Shown in pieces: positions 1-9,238 of a stretch of 64,000 nucleotides of DNA. The notes under the pieces are model-generated. The model saw only the letters and a list, made by a program, of their open reading frames with translations. It ran no database searches and was not told the DNA's origin. Source of the DNA: Burkholderia vietnamiensis LMG 10929 (GTDB taxonomy: Bacteria > Pseudomonadota > Gammaproteobacteria > Burkholderiales > Burkholderiaceae); contig NZ_CP009632.1 in the NCBI RefSeq assembly GCF_000959445.1, positions 1,178,001 through 1,242,000 on the forward strand, given 5' to 3'. The position numbers and the translations under genes are program-made. Every line of letters begins with the position of its first letter. The stretch's first letter is position 1.

Positions 1-890
1 CGCTTCACGAGATCGCGGTTCAGCGGCGAATCGATGCCGTGCCAGTACTGCGCGCCGAAATACACGCCGTCGCAGATGTCGGGGCCGAGCGCCTCGAACT
101 GCTCGAGCCCCGACGCCCATGCGAGCAGGATCGTGCAGTTGCGCTTCATCCCGAAGCTCACGGCCTGACGCAGCGTGTCCGATGACTGCGAGCCGAAGTT
201 CAGGATCAGCAGCACGTCGGGCTGCGCGGCGGCTGCATTGGTCAGATAGCCGCTGAATTCCTTCTCGGCGAGCGAGTGATAGCTGTTGCCCACATGCTCG
301 ATGCCCTTTTCCTTGAAGATCGCCTTCGCGGCCGACAGCAGCCCGTCGCCGAACACGTATTGCGGCGTGATCGTGTACCAGCGCTTCGCTTTCGGCAGCA
401 TGCCGATCAGCGGGCGCACCGTCTGCTCGATCGCGCCGAAGGTCGGCACCGACCAGCGAAACGTCGCGTCGTTGCAGTCCTTGCCGGTGATCTCGTCGGC
501 GCCGGCCGTCGTGATGAACACGCCGCCCGCCCGCTGCACTTCCTTGCCCATCGCCAGCGATTCGGACGACAGAATGCCGCCCGCGAAGAAGCGCACGCCC
601 TTCTGCTGCGCGATCTCCTGCACGCGCCGCACGGCCGTCGCCGGCTTGCCCTCGGTGTCGAGCGCCGTGTATGCGAGCGGTGCGCCGAGCACCTTGCCGT
701 ATTGCCTGACGACGAGCTGCATGCCGAGATCGGCGTACTTGCCGTTCGCGGCGAACGGCCCGGACATCGGCACCGGGCAGGCGAGCTGGATGGGCGAACC
801 CTGTGCGAACGCGGCGCGGGACGCCATGCTGCCGAGCGCACCCGGCACGGCCGACAGCGCGGCCAGTTTCAACAGTTCTCGGCGATTCAA
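1..890 (-). CDS. ABC transporter substrate-binding protein, branched-chain amino acid type (3' end cut by window edge)
   Basis: Periplasmic binding protein of the Peripla_BP_6 (LivK/AmiC-like) family; about 296 residues are visible and the C-terminus lies left of base 1. The start is a TTG at 888-890, preceded on the minus strand by AAGGAG seven bases upstream. The N-terminus reads MNRRELLKLAALSAVPGALG, which has the twin-arginine pattern RR-x-LLK, so export through Tat is likely. Family features include PMSGPFAANGKYADLG near the mature N-terminus and GADEITGKDCNDATFR in the middle. No permease or ATPase genes are visible on this side, so the ligand cannot be named; the amine catabolism genes next door suggest an amino acid or amine. 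Family assignment is firm, substrate is not. Confidence 0.85.
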   Translation of the reverse strand, partial: MNRRELLKLAALSAVPGALGSMASRAAFAQGSPIQLACPVPMSGPFAANGKYADLGMQLVVRQYGKVLGAPLAYTALDTEGKPATAVRRVQEIAQQKGVRFFAGGILSSESLAMGKEVQRAGGVFITTAGADEITGKDCNDATFRWSVPTFGAIEQTVRPLIGMLPKAKRWYTITPQYVFGDGLLSAAKAIFKEKGIEHVGNSYHSLAEKEFSGYLTNAAAAQPDVLLILNFGSQSSDTLRQAVSFGMKRNCTILLAWASGLEQFEALGPDICDGVYFGAQYWHGIDSPLNRDLVK

Positions 891-970
891 GTTGACGCTC
901 CTTGGTGAAGGGGACACACGCGATGCGACCGACTGCCAAACCGTGCCTGCGCGCTGCAGGATGCCCGCCG

Positions 971-1010
971 CCGGTTCATTCTATTTATCATGATAAATAG
1001 AATGAACCGG
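971..1010. promoter_or_regulatory. 40-bp perfect palindrome between divergent genes
   Basis: The left arm is CCGGTTCATTCTATTTATCA (971-990) and the right arm (991-1010) is its exact reverse complement with no spacer. It lies between the TTG start of the binding-protein gene (890) and the GntR-family gene (1120), so it is best placed to be an operator for one or both. The core TTTATCATGATAAA is AT-rich in a GC-rich background. GntR proteins bind palindromes, but usually shorter ones; two overlapping sites or a supercoil-sensitive cruciform are alternatives. Confidence 0.8.
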
Positions 1011-1119
1011 ATGCTAGAGTTGATCAAAATTGGTGTCAATCAGGCAAAATTCCGTACCTCGCGCCGGAACGGATCGTCGACGATGACGCGGCGCGCAGTC
1101 AGACAAAGGAGTCTTCAAG

Positions 1120-1968
1120 ATGGTCATGGGCCGAGCCAGGGCGGGCGTCGCGGTCGCAATCAAGCAGCCGAAACGGGCCGATCTCGTCGCCGAGGAGATC
1201 AAGCGGCTGATCACGGAGAAGGATCTGAAGCCGGGCGACCGCCTGCCGCGCGAAGCCGAGCTCCAGCAGCTCTATGCGGTGAGCAAGAGCACGATCCGCG
1301 AGGCGCTGAAGTCGCTGGAGGTGCAGGGGCTGATCAAGGTCACGACGGGGCCGTCGGGCGGCGGGATGGTCGTCGAGGTGCCGCTCGACCGCACGCTGCA
1401 GTTGCTGCAGAACTACCTGTTCTTCAAGGACGTGACGATCGACGACATTTATACGGTGCGCAAGCTGCTCGAACCCGAGCTCGCGGCCGGCGCCGTGCCG
1501 CACCTGACGGAGCGCGACTTCACGGCGCTCGAAGCGAACATCGCGTGCTGCGACGGCGCGTCGGGCGTGCACGATCGCGGCCACATGCTGCGCCAGCGGC
1601 AGGAGGACACGACGTTCCACGACATCCTCGCGGCCGCGAACCCGAACCCGTTCCTGCGCTTCAGTTGCGAGCTCATCAACGAGATGATCCGGCAGCTGAT
1701 CGAGTTCCGGAACGACACGCCGCTCACCGAGCACAAGCGCTTCGGCGAGGCGAACGTGTCGATCCACAAGGCGATCCTGCAGGCCGCGCGCGAGCGCGAC
1801 GTCGAGCGCGTGCGTGCGCTGATGGTCGAGCACATGACCGACGCGCCGAAGCACGTGAAGCGGATGAAAGGCAAGCTGCGAGGGCGTCTGATCCTCGATT
1901 CCGAAATCCGTCGGCGGGCCGCGTCGCCCGTTGCGAGTGCGGACGCGGCCGGTTCCGACGACGACTGA
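1120..1968 (+). CDS. FadR-type GntR family transcriptional regulator
   Basis: A 282-residue DNA-binding regulator. The N-terminal winged helix (about residues 20-90) contains the GntR signature PGDRLPREAELQQLYAVSKS followed by TIREALKSLEVQGLI. The rest is the all-helical FCD ligand-binding domain (about 110-255), which in this family often binds a carboxylic acid through metal-coordinating His/Asp residues. The start ATG follows AAAGGAG about ten bases upstream. It converges with the aldehyde dehydrogenase gene (11-bp gap) and is divergent from the substrate-binding protein gene, with the 40-bp palindrome between them, so control of that transporter and itself is the likeliest job. The effector is unknown. 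Confidence 0.9.
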   Translation: MVMGRARAGVAVAIKQPKRADLVAEEIKRLITEKDLKPGDRLPREAELQQLYAVSKSTIREALKSLEVQGLIKVTTGPSGGGMVVEVPLDRTLQLLQNYLFFKDVTIDDIYTVRKLLEPELAAGAVPHLTERDFTALEANIACCDGASGVHDRGHMLRQRQEDTTFHDILAAANPNPFLRFSCELINEMIRQLIEFRNDTPLTEHKRFGEANVSIHKAILQAARERDVERVRALMVEHMTDAPKHVKRMKGKLRGRLILDSEIRRRAASPVASADAAGSDDD

Positions 1969-1978
1969 CCGCCACCCC

Positions 1979-3403
1979 TCACGCGTACCCCGTCGTGCCC
2001 TTCGTTTCCAGGTATTCGACGAGGCCGAACTCCGCATACTCGCGCCCGTTGCCCGAACGCTTGTAACCGCCGAACGGCGCGGCCGGGTTCCACGCCGGAT
2101 AGTTGATGTGCACGTTGCCCACGCGCAGCCGCGCGGCGATGCGGCGCGCGCGCTCGAGGTCCTTCGTCTGCACGTACGCCGCGAGCCCGTAGACCGAATC
2201 GTTCGCGAGCGCGACCGCTTCGTCTTCGGTCCGGTAGGTCAGGATCGACAGCACCGGCCCGAAGATCTCCTCGCGTGCGATCGTCATGTCCGGCGTCACG
2301 TTCGAGAACACCGTCGGCTTCACGTAGAAGCCGTCGCCGAGCCCGTCGGGCCGCCCGAGCCCGCCGGCGACGAGCGTCGCGCCTTCGTCGATGCCGCGCT
2401 GGATCAGCTGCTGGATCCGGTCGAACTGCGTGCGGCTGACGACCGGCCCGATCTCCGTCTCAGGCGAGCGCGGATCGCCCACGACGGTGCGTGCGGCCTC
2501 CCGGCGCGCCGCCGCCTCGGCCGCGGCCAGCTGATCGACGTGCACGAACATCCGCGTCGGCGCGTTGCACGATTGCCCGCTGTTGCTGAAGCAGCTGCGC
2601 GCGCCGAGCGTCACGGCGGCGTCGATGTCCGCATCGGGCAGGATCAGGTTCGGACTCTTGCTGCCGAGTTCCTGGTGCACGCGCTTCACGGTATCGGCCG
2701 CGGCCTTCGCGACCTCGACGCCCGCACGCGTCGAGCCGGTGAACGACACCATGTCGACGTCCGGATGCCGCGACAGCGCATCGCCGACCTCGTGTCCGTA
2801 GCCGTGCACGAGGTTGAATACGCCGGGCGGCACGCCGGCTTCATCGAGGATCTCGGCGAACAGGATCGCGCTGAACGGCGCGATCTCGCTCGGCTTGAGC
2901 ACCATCGTGCAGCCGGCCGCGAGCGCCGGCGCGACCTTGCACACGATCTGGTTGATCGGCCAGTTCCACGGCGTGATCAGCGCGCATACGCCGATCGGCT
3001 CGTGCGACACGAGCAGCGAATCGACCTGCGTGCTGAACCGGAACGCGCGCAGCGCGCGGATCGTCTGCTCGAGGTGTGCGGTCCCGACCGCGGCCTGCGC
3101 CGCGCGCGCGAACGCGAGCGGCGCGCCCATCTCCTGGCTGATCGTGCGCGCGACTTCCTCGTAGCGCCGCTGATAGATGTCGAGCACGCGCTGCAGCAGC
3201 GCGACGCGCGCGTCGACGCTCCAGCGCGAGTAGGCGTCGAACGCCTGCTTCGCCGCGCCGACCGCGCGGTCGACGTCGGCCGCACTGCCGATCGCGAGCC
3301 GTGCATACGGTCGCGCGGTCGCGGGATCGATCACGTCGATGGCGCGCGCGTCGGCCGGGTCGAGCCACTGCCCGGCGATATAGCTCTGTTCTGAGGTTCG
3401 CAT
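1979..3403 (-). CDS. NAD(P)-dependent aldehyde dehydrogenase
   Basis: A 474-residue class I/II aldehyde dehydrogenase. Catalytic Glu is in QELGSKSPNLIL (about residue 246) and catalytic Cys in NSGQSCNAPTRM (about 279); the EEIFGPVLSI motif follows. The start was placed at 3403 (MRTSEQSYIAGQWL) because CAGGAG stands eight bases before it; an in-frame start 21 bases further upstream lacks this. It is the last gene of a minus-strand run permease-aminotransferase-dehydrogenase, with 36 bases to the aminotransferase. That pairing suggests oxidation of the aldehyde left after transamination of a diamine or omega-amino acid, for example 4-aminobutanal to GABA. The substrate is inferred from context only. 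Confidence 0.9.
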   Translation of the reverse strand: MRTSEQSYIAGQWLDPADARAIDVIDPATARPYARLAIGSAADVDRAVGAAKQAFDAYSRWSVDARVALLQRVLDIYQRRYEEVARTISQEMGAPLAFARAAQAAVGTAHLEQTIRALRAFRFSTQVDSLLVSHEPIGVCALITPWNWPINQIVCKVAPALAAGCTMVLKPSEIAPFSAILFAEILDEAGVPPGVFNLVHGYGHEVGDALSRHPDVDMVSFTGSTRAGVEVAKAAADTVKRVHQELGSKSPNLILPDADIDAAVTLGARSCFSNSGQSCNAPTRMFVHVDQLAAAEAAARREAARTVVGDPRSPETEIGPVVSRTQFDRIQQLIQRGIDEGATLVAGGLGRPDGLGDGFYVKPTVFSNVTPDMTIAREEIFGPVLSILTYRTEDEAVALANDSVYGLAAYVQTKDLERARRIAARLRVGNVHINYPAWNPAAPFGGYKRSGNGREYAEFGLVEYLETKGTTGYA

Positions 3404-3439
3404 CGAATGCTCCTGGGTCAGCAATAGCGGGCGCCGCCG

Positions 3440-4837
3440 TCAGCGCATCGCGCGCGCATAGGTGTCGGCGAGGATGTCGCGAATCTTCGCGACGAACCAG
3501 ACTATCTCATCGCGCGACATCACGAGCGGCGGCGAGAACTGCACGATCGGCGTGCCTTCGTGGTCGACGCCCGCGCGGCACAGCAAGCCCGCTTCGAAGA
3601 TCGCCGGCGCGAGCAGCGTCGACACGAACGCCTGCGCGCCGGTGCCCGCGGCCCAGCGGCGCGCGGCCTTGTCGGTGACGAGCTCGAGCGAATAGTGGTA
3701 GCCGTCGCCGCGCACGTCGCCGACGCACGGCAGCTCGAGCAACCCGTCGAGCGTGCGGCGGAATACGGCCTGGTTGTCGCCGACGTTTTCGAGCACGCGT
3801 TCGCGCTCCATGATCGCGAGGTTCGCGAGCGCGGCCGTGCACGCGACCGGATGGCCGCCGTAGGTCGCACCGTGCAGGAACATCTGCTGCGGGCCGGCGA
3901 GCACCGTATCGACGACCGCGTCGCTCGCGATCACCCCGCCGAGCGGCACGTAGCCCGACGCGATCCCCTTCGCGAACGTGATCAGGTCCGGCTGCAGCCC
4001 GTAGCGCGTCGAGCCGAACCATTCGCCGAGACGGCCGAACCCGCAGATCACTTCATCGGCGACGAGCAGCACGCCATGCCGGTCGCACAGCGCGCGCAGC
4101 CCTTGCGCATAGCCGGCCGGCGGCGTCAGGCTGCCGCCCGCGTTCTGCAGCGGCTCGACGACGATCGCGGCGACGGTGTCCGGCCCCTCCTGCACGATCA
4201 GCGATTCGATCTCGTCGAGCAGATGGCGCGTGAACTGCGCTTCCGTCTCGCCGTCCGGCCGCCCGTAGCGCTTCGTGTTGCTCACGTGCCGCACGCCCGC
4301 CATCAGCGGCTCGAAATGCTTGCGGAAGTTGGTCATCCCGTTCAATGCGAGCGCACCGAACGACGTGCCGTGATACGCGACGCGCCGCGCGATGAACTTG
4401 CGCCGCTGCGGCTCGCCGCGCGCCTGGTGATACTGGCGCACCAGTTTGATCGCCGACTCGTTCGACTCGGAGCCGCTCGACGTGAAGAACACGCGGTTCA
4501 GGCCGTCCGGCGCGAGCGTCGCCAGCTTGTGCGCGAGCCGGATCGCCGGTTCGTGGCCGTAACCCCAGTTGGTGGCGAACGGCAGCCGCCCCATCTGCTC
4601 GCGCATCGCGTCGCCGATCTCGGCGCCGTGGCTGTAGCCGAGCTGCACGCAATACAGCCCGGCGAGCCCGTCGAAGTAGCGCTTGCCGTTGCGGTCGACG
4701 AGCCAGCAGCCTTCGCCGCGGTCGAATACCGTCAGCGCCTGGTCGCGATACGCATCGGCGTGCGTGAAGTGCATCAGCAGATGGCGCTTGCCGAGCGCCT
4801 GCAGGTCCGCTTCGAGTCCGACGTCGATACCGTTCAT
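3440..4837 (-). CDS. Class III PLP-dependent aminotransferase (diamine/omega-amino acid type)
   Basis: A 465-residue fold-type I aminotransferase. It transfers an amino group from a terminal amine to an oxo acid such as pyruvate. Diagnostic features are VFFTSSGSESNESAIKLVRQ (cofactor phosphate region), LLVADEVICGFGRLGEWFGS (the conserved DE that contacts the pyridine nitrogen) and the Schiff-base lysine in LITFAKGIASGY (about K290). Length fits the SpuC-type putrescine/polyamine-pyruvate transaminases. A permease resembling PuuP lies upstream and an aldehyde dehydrogenase downstream on the same strand. Together they would import an amine, transaminate it to an aldehyde and oxidise it. A beta-alanine-pyruvate aminotransferase is the main alternative. 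Confidence 0.88.
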   Translation of the reverse strand: MNGIDVGLEADLQALGKRHLLMHFTHADAYRDQALTVFDRGEGCWLVDRNGKRYFDGLAGLYCVQLGYSHGAEIGDAMREQMGRLPFATNWGYGHEPAIRLAHKLATLAPDGLNRVFFTSSGSESNESAIKLVRQYHQARGEPQRRKFIARRVAYHGTSFGALALNGMTNFRKHFEPLMAGVRHVSNTKRYGRPDGETEAQFTRHLLDEIESLIVQEGPDTVAAIVVEPLQNAGGSLTPPAGYAQGLRALCDRHGVLLVADEVICGFGRLGEWFGSTRYGLQPDLITFAKGIASGYVPLGGVIASDAVVDTVLAGPQQMFLHGATYGGHPVACTAALANLAIMERERVLENVGDNQAVFRRTLDGLLELPCVGDVRGDGYHYSLELVTDKAARRWAAGTGAQAFVSTLLAPAIFEAGLLCRAGVDHEGTPIVQFSPPLVMSRDEIVWFVAKIRDILADTYARAMR

Positions 4838-4891
4838 GGGTCATTCCTCCTTCAGGGTTGCGAAACCGGCGGCGGCGAGCCGCGCGGCCGT

Positions 4892-6304
4892 TCAGTTCAT
4901 CGACAACGTCGGCGCCGGCCGCGTGAAGCCGCGCGTGAGCCACAGCAGCTGGCAGAACCCGAGCGCGAGCCAGCCGAGGCCGACGTAGAAGGTCTGGCGC
5001 GACAGGCCCGACCACAGCCACACGTTCATCGCGAAGCCGAGCGCCGGCAGCACGCCGTACCCGATCCAGCCGGCGACGCGGCGGTGTTCCGGGCGCACCA
5101 GGTAGCTGCGCATCACGCACAGGTTCACGACCGCGAACGCGACGAGCGCGCCGAAGCTGATCATCGTCGACGCGAGATCGAGCGTGATGAACAGCGCCGA
5201 CAGCGACACGGCGCCGACCGCGAGCGTCGCGCGCACCGGCGTGCGCAGCCGCGCATGCAGTTGCCCGAACACGCGCTCGGGCAGCACGCGGTCGCGGCCC
5301 ATCGCGAACAGCACGCGCGTCACGCTCGCCTGACCGGCCATCGCGCTCGCGAAGCAGCCGGCCACGTAGACCGCGACGAACAGCGCGGACAACGCGCCGC
5401 CGCCGATGCGCCGCATCAGTTCGAAGCTGGCCGAATCGAGATCCTTGAACGCATGCCAGTCGGGAAACACGACCTGCCCCGCATACGCGATCAGCATGAA
5501 CAGCAGCCCGCTCGCGAGCGTGCACAGCAGGATCGCGCGCGGCACCGTGCGGCGCGGCTCGCGGGTTTCCTCCGACAGCGTCGATACCGCATCGAAGCCG
5601 AGGAACGACAGGCACAGGATCGCGGAACCGGCGAAGATCGCGTGCGCATCGCCATACGCCGGCAGCGCGAGCGCCGGCTCCAGCCCCGCGCCGGCCGCGA
5701 CATGCGCCGCGGCCGCGACGAACACCGCGATGAACACGAGCTGGCTCGCGATCAGGATCAGGTTCACGCGGTTGACGAGCCGGATGCCGACGATGTTCAA
5801 CCCCGTCACCAGCACGATGCTCGCGACGATCCACACGCTGGCCGGCACCGCAGGGAACAGCTGCTTCATGTAGATGCCGATCGCGAGGTAGCTGATCATC
5901 GGAATGAACAGATAGTCCATCAGCAACGCCCAGCCGACCATGAAGCCCGCCGACGTGCCGAAGTTGCGGCTCGCGAACGTGTAGGCGGAACCGGCGCTCG
6001 GCATCAGCCGCACCATGTGGCCGTAGCTGCGCGCGGTCAGCAGCATCGCGACGAGCGTGACCGCATACGCAATCGTCAGATGTCCGTTGGTCTCGCGTGT
6101 GACGATTCCGTAAGTCGTGAACACCGTCATCGGCAGCATGTACGCGAGGCCGAAGATCACCAGCGCGAACAGGCCGAGCGCCGGGGCGCCGGGCCGGCCG
6201 GGCGGGCCCGCGTCGGTGTCGGTGTCGGCGTGCCCGTTCGCGTGCGCTCGCACGTCGTCCGTCACTGCGCTGCGCGCATGCTGCGCTGTCCCGGTGTCTT
6301 CCAT
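4892..6304 (-). CDS. APC family amine/amino acid permease, PuuP/PlaP-like
   Basis: A 470-residue inner membrane transporter with about twelve hydrophobic helices after a 40-residue hydrophilic N-terminus. The first membrane segment (GLAYMLPMTVFTTYGIV), the SAGSAYTFASRNFG stretch and GFMVGWALLMDYLFIPMI closely follow the pattern I know from the E. coli putrescine importers PuuP and PlaP. It is the first gene of the permease-aminotransferase-dehydrogenase operon (54 bases to the next gene) and is divergent from an AraC regulator. Proton-coupled import of putrescine or a similar amine is therefore the leading idea; the exact substrate is inferred. Confidence 0.87.
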   Translation of the reverse strand: MEDTGTAQHARSAVTDDVRAHANGHADTDTDAGPPGRPGAPALGLFALVIFGLAYMLPMTVFTTYGIVTRETNGHLTIAYAVTLVAMLLTARSYGHMVRLMPSAGSAYTFASRNFGTSAGFMVGWALLMDYLFIPMISYLAIGIYMKQLFPAVPASVWIVASIVLVTGLNIVGIRLVNRVNLILIASQLVFIAVFVAAAAHVAAGAGLEPALALPAYGDAHAIFAGSAILCLSFLGFDAVSTLSEETREPRRTVPRAILLCTLASGLLFMLIAYAGQVVFPDWHAFKDLDSASFELMRRIGGGALSALFVAVYVAGCFASAMAGQASVTRVLFAMGRDRVLPERVFGQLHARLRTPVRATLAVGAVSLSALFITLDLASTMISFGALVAFAVVNLCVMRSYLVRPEHRRVAGWIGYGVLPALGFAMNVWLWSGLSRQTFYVGLGWLALGFCQLLWLTRGFTRPAPTLSMN

Positions 6305-6551
6305 GGTGTCCTCACTTGGCTGTCGTTCATGACCTCAACACACGTGTCGTCGGCAATGCGGCATCGCAGGCATTGCGCGATTCGGAAACGAGTGTGGTGC
6401 GCCAAAAACTCGACGACGAATGAGAAAAGCGGACGTATTCGGGGGATATTTCCGGACGCGTGGCAACGGCCCATTGCGGGCCGCGCAGCGCTCTGGCGTT
6501 TCGCGGGCATTCCCGCTATCTTCTATGCGAACCCGTCGCCGCCCCCGCACC

Positions 6552-7631
6552 ATGGACAGCCAGTCCCATCGACATCGACGCCGCGCCGAGCGCGGCCTGC
6601 GTTCGGCCGCCAGCCAGGACGACATCCCCGCCACCGTGCACGCGATCGCGGTCACGCTCGACGAATGCCGCGTCCGGCATCTCGACATCGCCGCGGTGCT
6701 CGACGGCACGGGCCTCGGCGCGGCCGAAGTCGCGTCGCCGAATCTGCACGTGAATCGCGGCCAGGAGCAGCGTTGCTTCCGTAACCTGCTGCGCTGCAGT
6801 GGCCTGCCGTCGATCGGTCTCGCGATCGGCGCGCGGCTCCATGTGTCGACGCTCGGCCTCGCCGGCTACGCGATGCTGATCAGCGGCTCAGTGATGCAGG
6901 CATTCGGCTGCATGGGACGGTTTCCGCTGTTCATGGGGCTGTATTTCGACGTGCGCGGGCACACGCATGCGGACGGAATGAGCGTGACGATCGAGCGGTA
7001 CAACGGCGAACCCGACATCGAGGTGTTTCAGACCGACATGTGCCTGTCGAGCCTGCGGCTGATCGTGTCCGATCTGGTCGGCAAGCCGGTATGGCCCGCG
7101 CAGCTGCATCTCGCGCGCCGCACGCCGCGCAACGCTGCGGACTACGCGCGCCACTTCCGCTGTCCGGTCGCGTTCGGCGCAGGCGAAAACCGCCTCGTGT
7201 TCACGAGCGTGGACGGCTCGGAAGCGCCGCGGCTCGCGAACGAAGTCAGCTTCAATGCGCTGCATCAGCAGTGCGAAGCGCTCGAGCAGCAGTGGGCCGC
7301 ATCGCTCGGCACGCGCTTCGCCGATCGCGCGAAGGCGTTGATGGCGCGCGACCTCACGCGCTTCAAGTCGATGACGTCGCTCGCGGATGCGCTGTACGTG
7401 ACCGAGCGCACATTGCGGCGCCGACTCGACAAGGACGGCATCACGTTCCAGTCGCTGCTCGACGACGTGCGCCATCAGGAGGCGGTGCGCCTGCTCGACG
7501 AGCCGACGCTCAGCGTGGCGGCCATCGCAGAGCGGCTCGGCTACAGCGAACCGCGCAGCTTCCGGCATGCGTACCGGCGCTGGACCGGCAGCACGCCGCG
7601 CGCACGCGCGGATGCGGACGGCGACGCCTGA
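6552..7631 (+). CDS. AraC family transcriptional regulator (Arabinose_bd-type N-terminus)
   Basis: A 359-residue regulator from the chosen ATG at 6552 (MDSQSHRHRRRAERGLRS); the frame stays open upstream to 6420, so the true start could be earlier. Residues about 25-210 match the ligand-binding domain found in OruR/ArgR-like AraC proteins. The C-terminus carries two helix-turn-helices: SMTSLADALYVTERTLRRRL and LSVAAIAERLGYSEPRSFRH, ending in RRWTGSTPRARA. It is divergent from the PuuP-like permease operon (247 bp between starts), which makes it the prime candidate activator of that operon. Its effector would then be the amine or a breakdown product. Confidence 0.88.
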   Translation: MDSQSHRHRRRAERGLRSAASQDDIPATVHAIAVTLDECRVRHLDIAAVLDGTGLGAAEVASPNLHVNRGQEQRCFRNLLRCSGLPSIGLAIGARLHVSTLGLAGYAMLISGSVMQAFGCMGRFPLFMGLYFDVRGHTHADGMSVTIERYNGEPDIEVFQTDMCLSSLRLIVSDLVGKPVWPAQLHLARRTPRNAADYARHFRCPVAFGAGENRLVFTSVDGSEAPRLANEVSFNALHQQCEALEQQWAASLGTRFADRAKALMARDLTRFKSMTSLADALYVTERTLRRRLDKDGITFQSLLDDVRHQEAVRLLDEPTLSVAAIAERLGYSEPRSFRHAYRRWTGSTPRARADADGDA

Positions 7632-7705
7632 CGCGCGGCGCGTGACCGCGCGCAGTTCAGCGCATCATGCGACCACGCGCAACGCAACGCGCGATGGCGC
7701 GTGCG

Positions 7706-8953
7706 TCATTCGAGTTCGACGCCGTTGAGTTCGGGGATCAGGAACAGCGTCGCGGCCATGTCGAGCACATAGAGGCCGGCGAGCAGCGCGATGGCCGTCT
7801 GAAACGAGTAGTGCGCGGCGAGTGCGCCGACCGCCACCGGCCCGAAGCCGCCGACCGCGCGGCCGATGTTCCACAGCACGTTCTGCGCGGTGGCGCGCGC
7901 GGCGGTCGGATAGCCTTCGGACATCAGCGTGCCGTAGCCGCCGACCATCCCATTCACGAACATGCCCATCAGCGCACCGGCCCACAGCATCGTCGTCGGG
8001 TCGGACAGCCGGGCGTACGCGATGACGGTCGCGACCGCGCCGAGCTGGTACAGCAGGAACGTCGGCTTGCGGCCGATGCGATCGGCGAGCTGCCCGAAGG
8101 TCCAGACGCCGATCATCATCCCGACGACGGTGACCGCCGTCCACAGGCCGGACTTCGTCAGCGAAAAGCCCATCTGCTTCGACAGGAAGGTCGGCAGCCA
8201 GATCATGATGCCGTAGTAGCCGAAGTTCTGGACCGAGCACAGGACCGCGATGCCGACGCTCGTGCGCGCGGTGCGCGCGTCGGCGACGAGCATGCGAAAC
8301 GCGTTGGTGCGCGGCTGCGTAGCACGCTGCACGAACGCTACGGGCTCGTGCAGCCGGTTGCGCAGCGCCCATGCGAGCAAGGCGGGCACCACGCCGAGCG
8401 CGAACATTCCGCGCCAGCCGATATGGCCCAGCAGCGGCGGCGTCAGCAGCGCCGCCAGCAGCACGCCGGCCTGCCAGCCGAGCGCCACGTAGCACGACAC
8501 GCGCGCGCGTTTGGCGGCCGGCCACGCTTCGGCCGCGAGCGCCATGCCGATTCCGAACTCGCCGCCCAGGCCGATGCCGGCGATGGTCCGGTAGACGAGC
8601 AGGTCGCGAAAGCCCTGGGCGAATGCGCACAGGCCGGTGAAGATCGCGAACAGCATGATCGTCCAGGTCAGCACGCGCACGCGGCCATAGCGGTCGCTCA
8701 GGGCGCCGAACAGAATGCCGCCCGCCACCGCGCCGATCAGCGTCCACGTGACGAGCGCCCCGCCCTGCGCGGGCGTCAAGTGCAACGCCGCCGTGATCGC
8801 CGGCAGCATGAAGCCGAGGATCAGCAGATCGAAGCCGTCCATCGCGTAGCCGATCGCGGCGCCCGCGAGCGCCTTCCACGCGTAACGCCCGGCCTCCTCG
8901 ACGCGCGGCGACGCCGCGTCGCCGAGCGACGAAGGTTCAAGGTTGGCTGCCAT
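7706..8953 (-). CDS. MFS transporter (metabolite:H+ symporter)
   Basis: A 415-residue, 12-helix major facilitator carrier. The first helix reads AIGYAMDGFDLLILGFMLPA, with the DGFD motif of acid symporters such as AAHS/SHS and sialic-acid carriers. GALSDRYGRVRVL is the loop 2-3 signature and GIGLGGEFGIGMALAAEAWP the loop 4-5 region; FGQLADRIGRKP repeats the signature in the second half. The ATG at 8953 has CAGGAC upstream; the frame extends to 9157 without a better start. It converges with the AraC gene and stands alone. A carboxylate or aromatic acid is the probable substrate. Confidence 0.87.
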   Translation of the reverse strand: MAANLEPSSLGDAASPRVEEAGRYAWKALAGAAIGYAMDGFDLLILGFMLPAITAALHLTPAQGGALVTWTLIGAVAGGILFGALSDRYGRVRVLTWTIMLFAIFTGLCAFAQGFRDLLVYRTIAGIGLGGEFGIGMALAAEAWPAAKRARVSCYVALGWQAGVLLAALLTPPLLGHIGWRGMFALGVVPALLAWALRNRLHEPVAFVQRATQPRTNAFRMLVADARTARTSVGIAVLCSVQNFGYYGIMIWLPTFLSKQMGFSLTKSGLWTAVTVVGMMIGVWTFGQLADRIGRKPTFLLYQLGAVATVIAYARLSDPTTMLWAGALMGMFVNGMVGGYGTLMSEGYPTAARATAQNVLWNIGRAVGGFGPVAVGALAAHYSFQTAIALLAGLYVLDMAATLFLIPELNGVELE

Positions 8954-9238
8954 GGTGTCCTGCCGCAAAGGTCCGGGCGACAGTCTGAGGCCGGTTCGCG
9001 CGCGCGACGGCGCGGTGACCGTGCGCGGACGGAAAGGGTCGCGGCTGCCGGCTCGCCGAAACGGAAACGGGCAACCGCGGGTAATGGAACTGAAAGTCGG
9101 AACTGAAAGACGAAACTGAAAGACGTCGATGCCGGCGGCGGCGCTGTCAGGCGGCACGCCGACGGCAAGGGATGAAGCATGCGAGCCGCGGCTCGCGTCG
9201 GCCGGACGGCGCCGGCGCGCGACCGGCGCCGCGCGGCG

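Noticed and set aside
9060..9125. Short repeat aactgaaag (three copies) upstream of the MFS gene
   Set aside because: Only three imperfect copies over 45 bases; insufficient for a functional claim.
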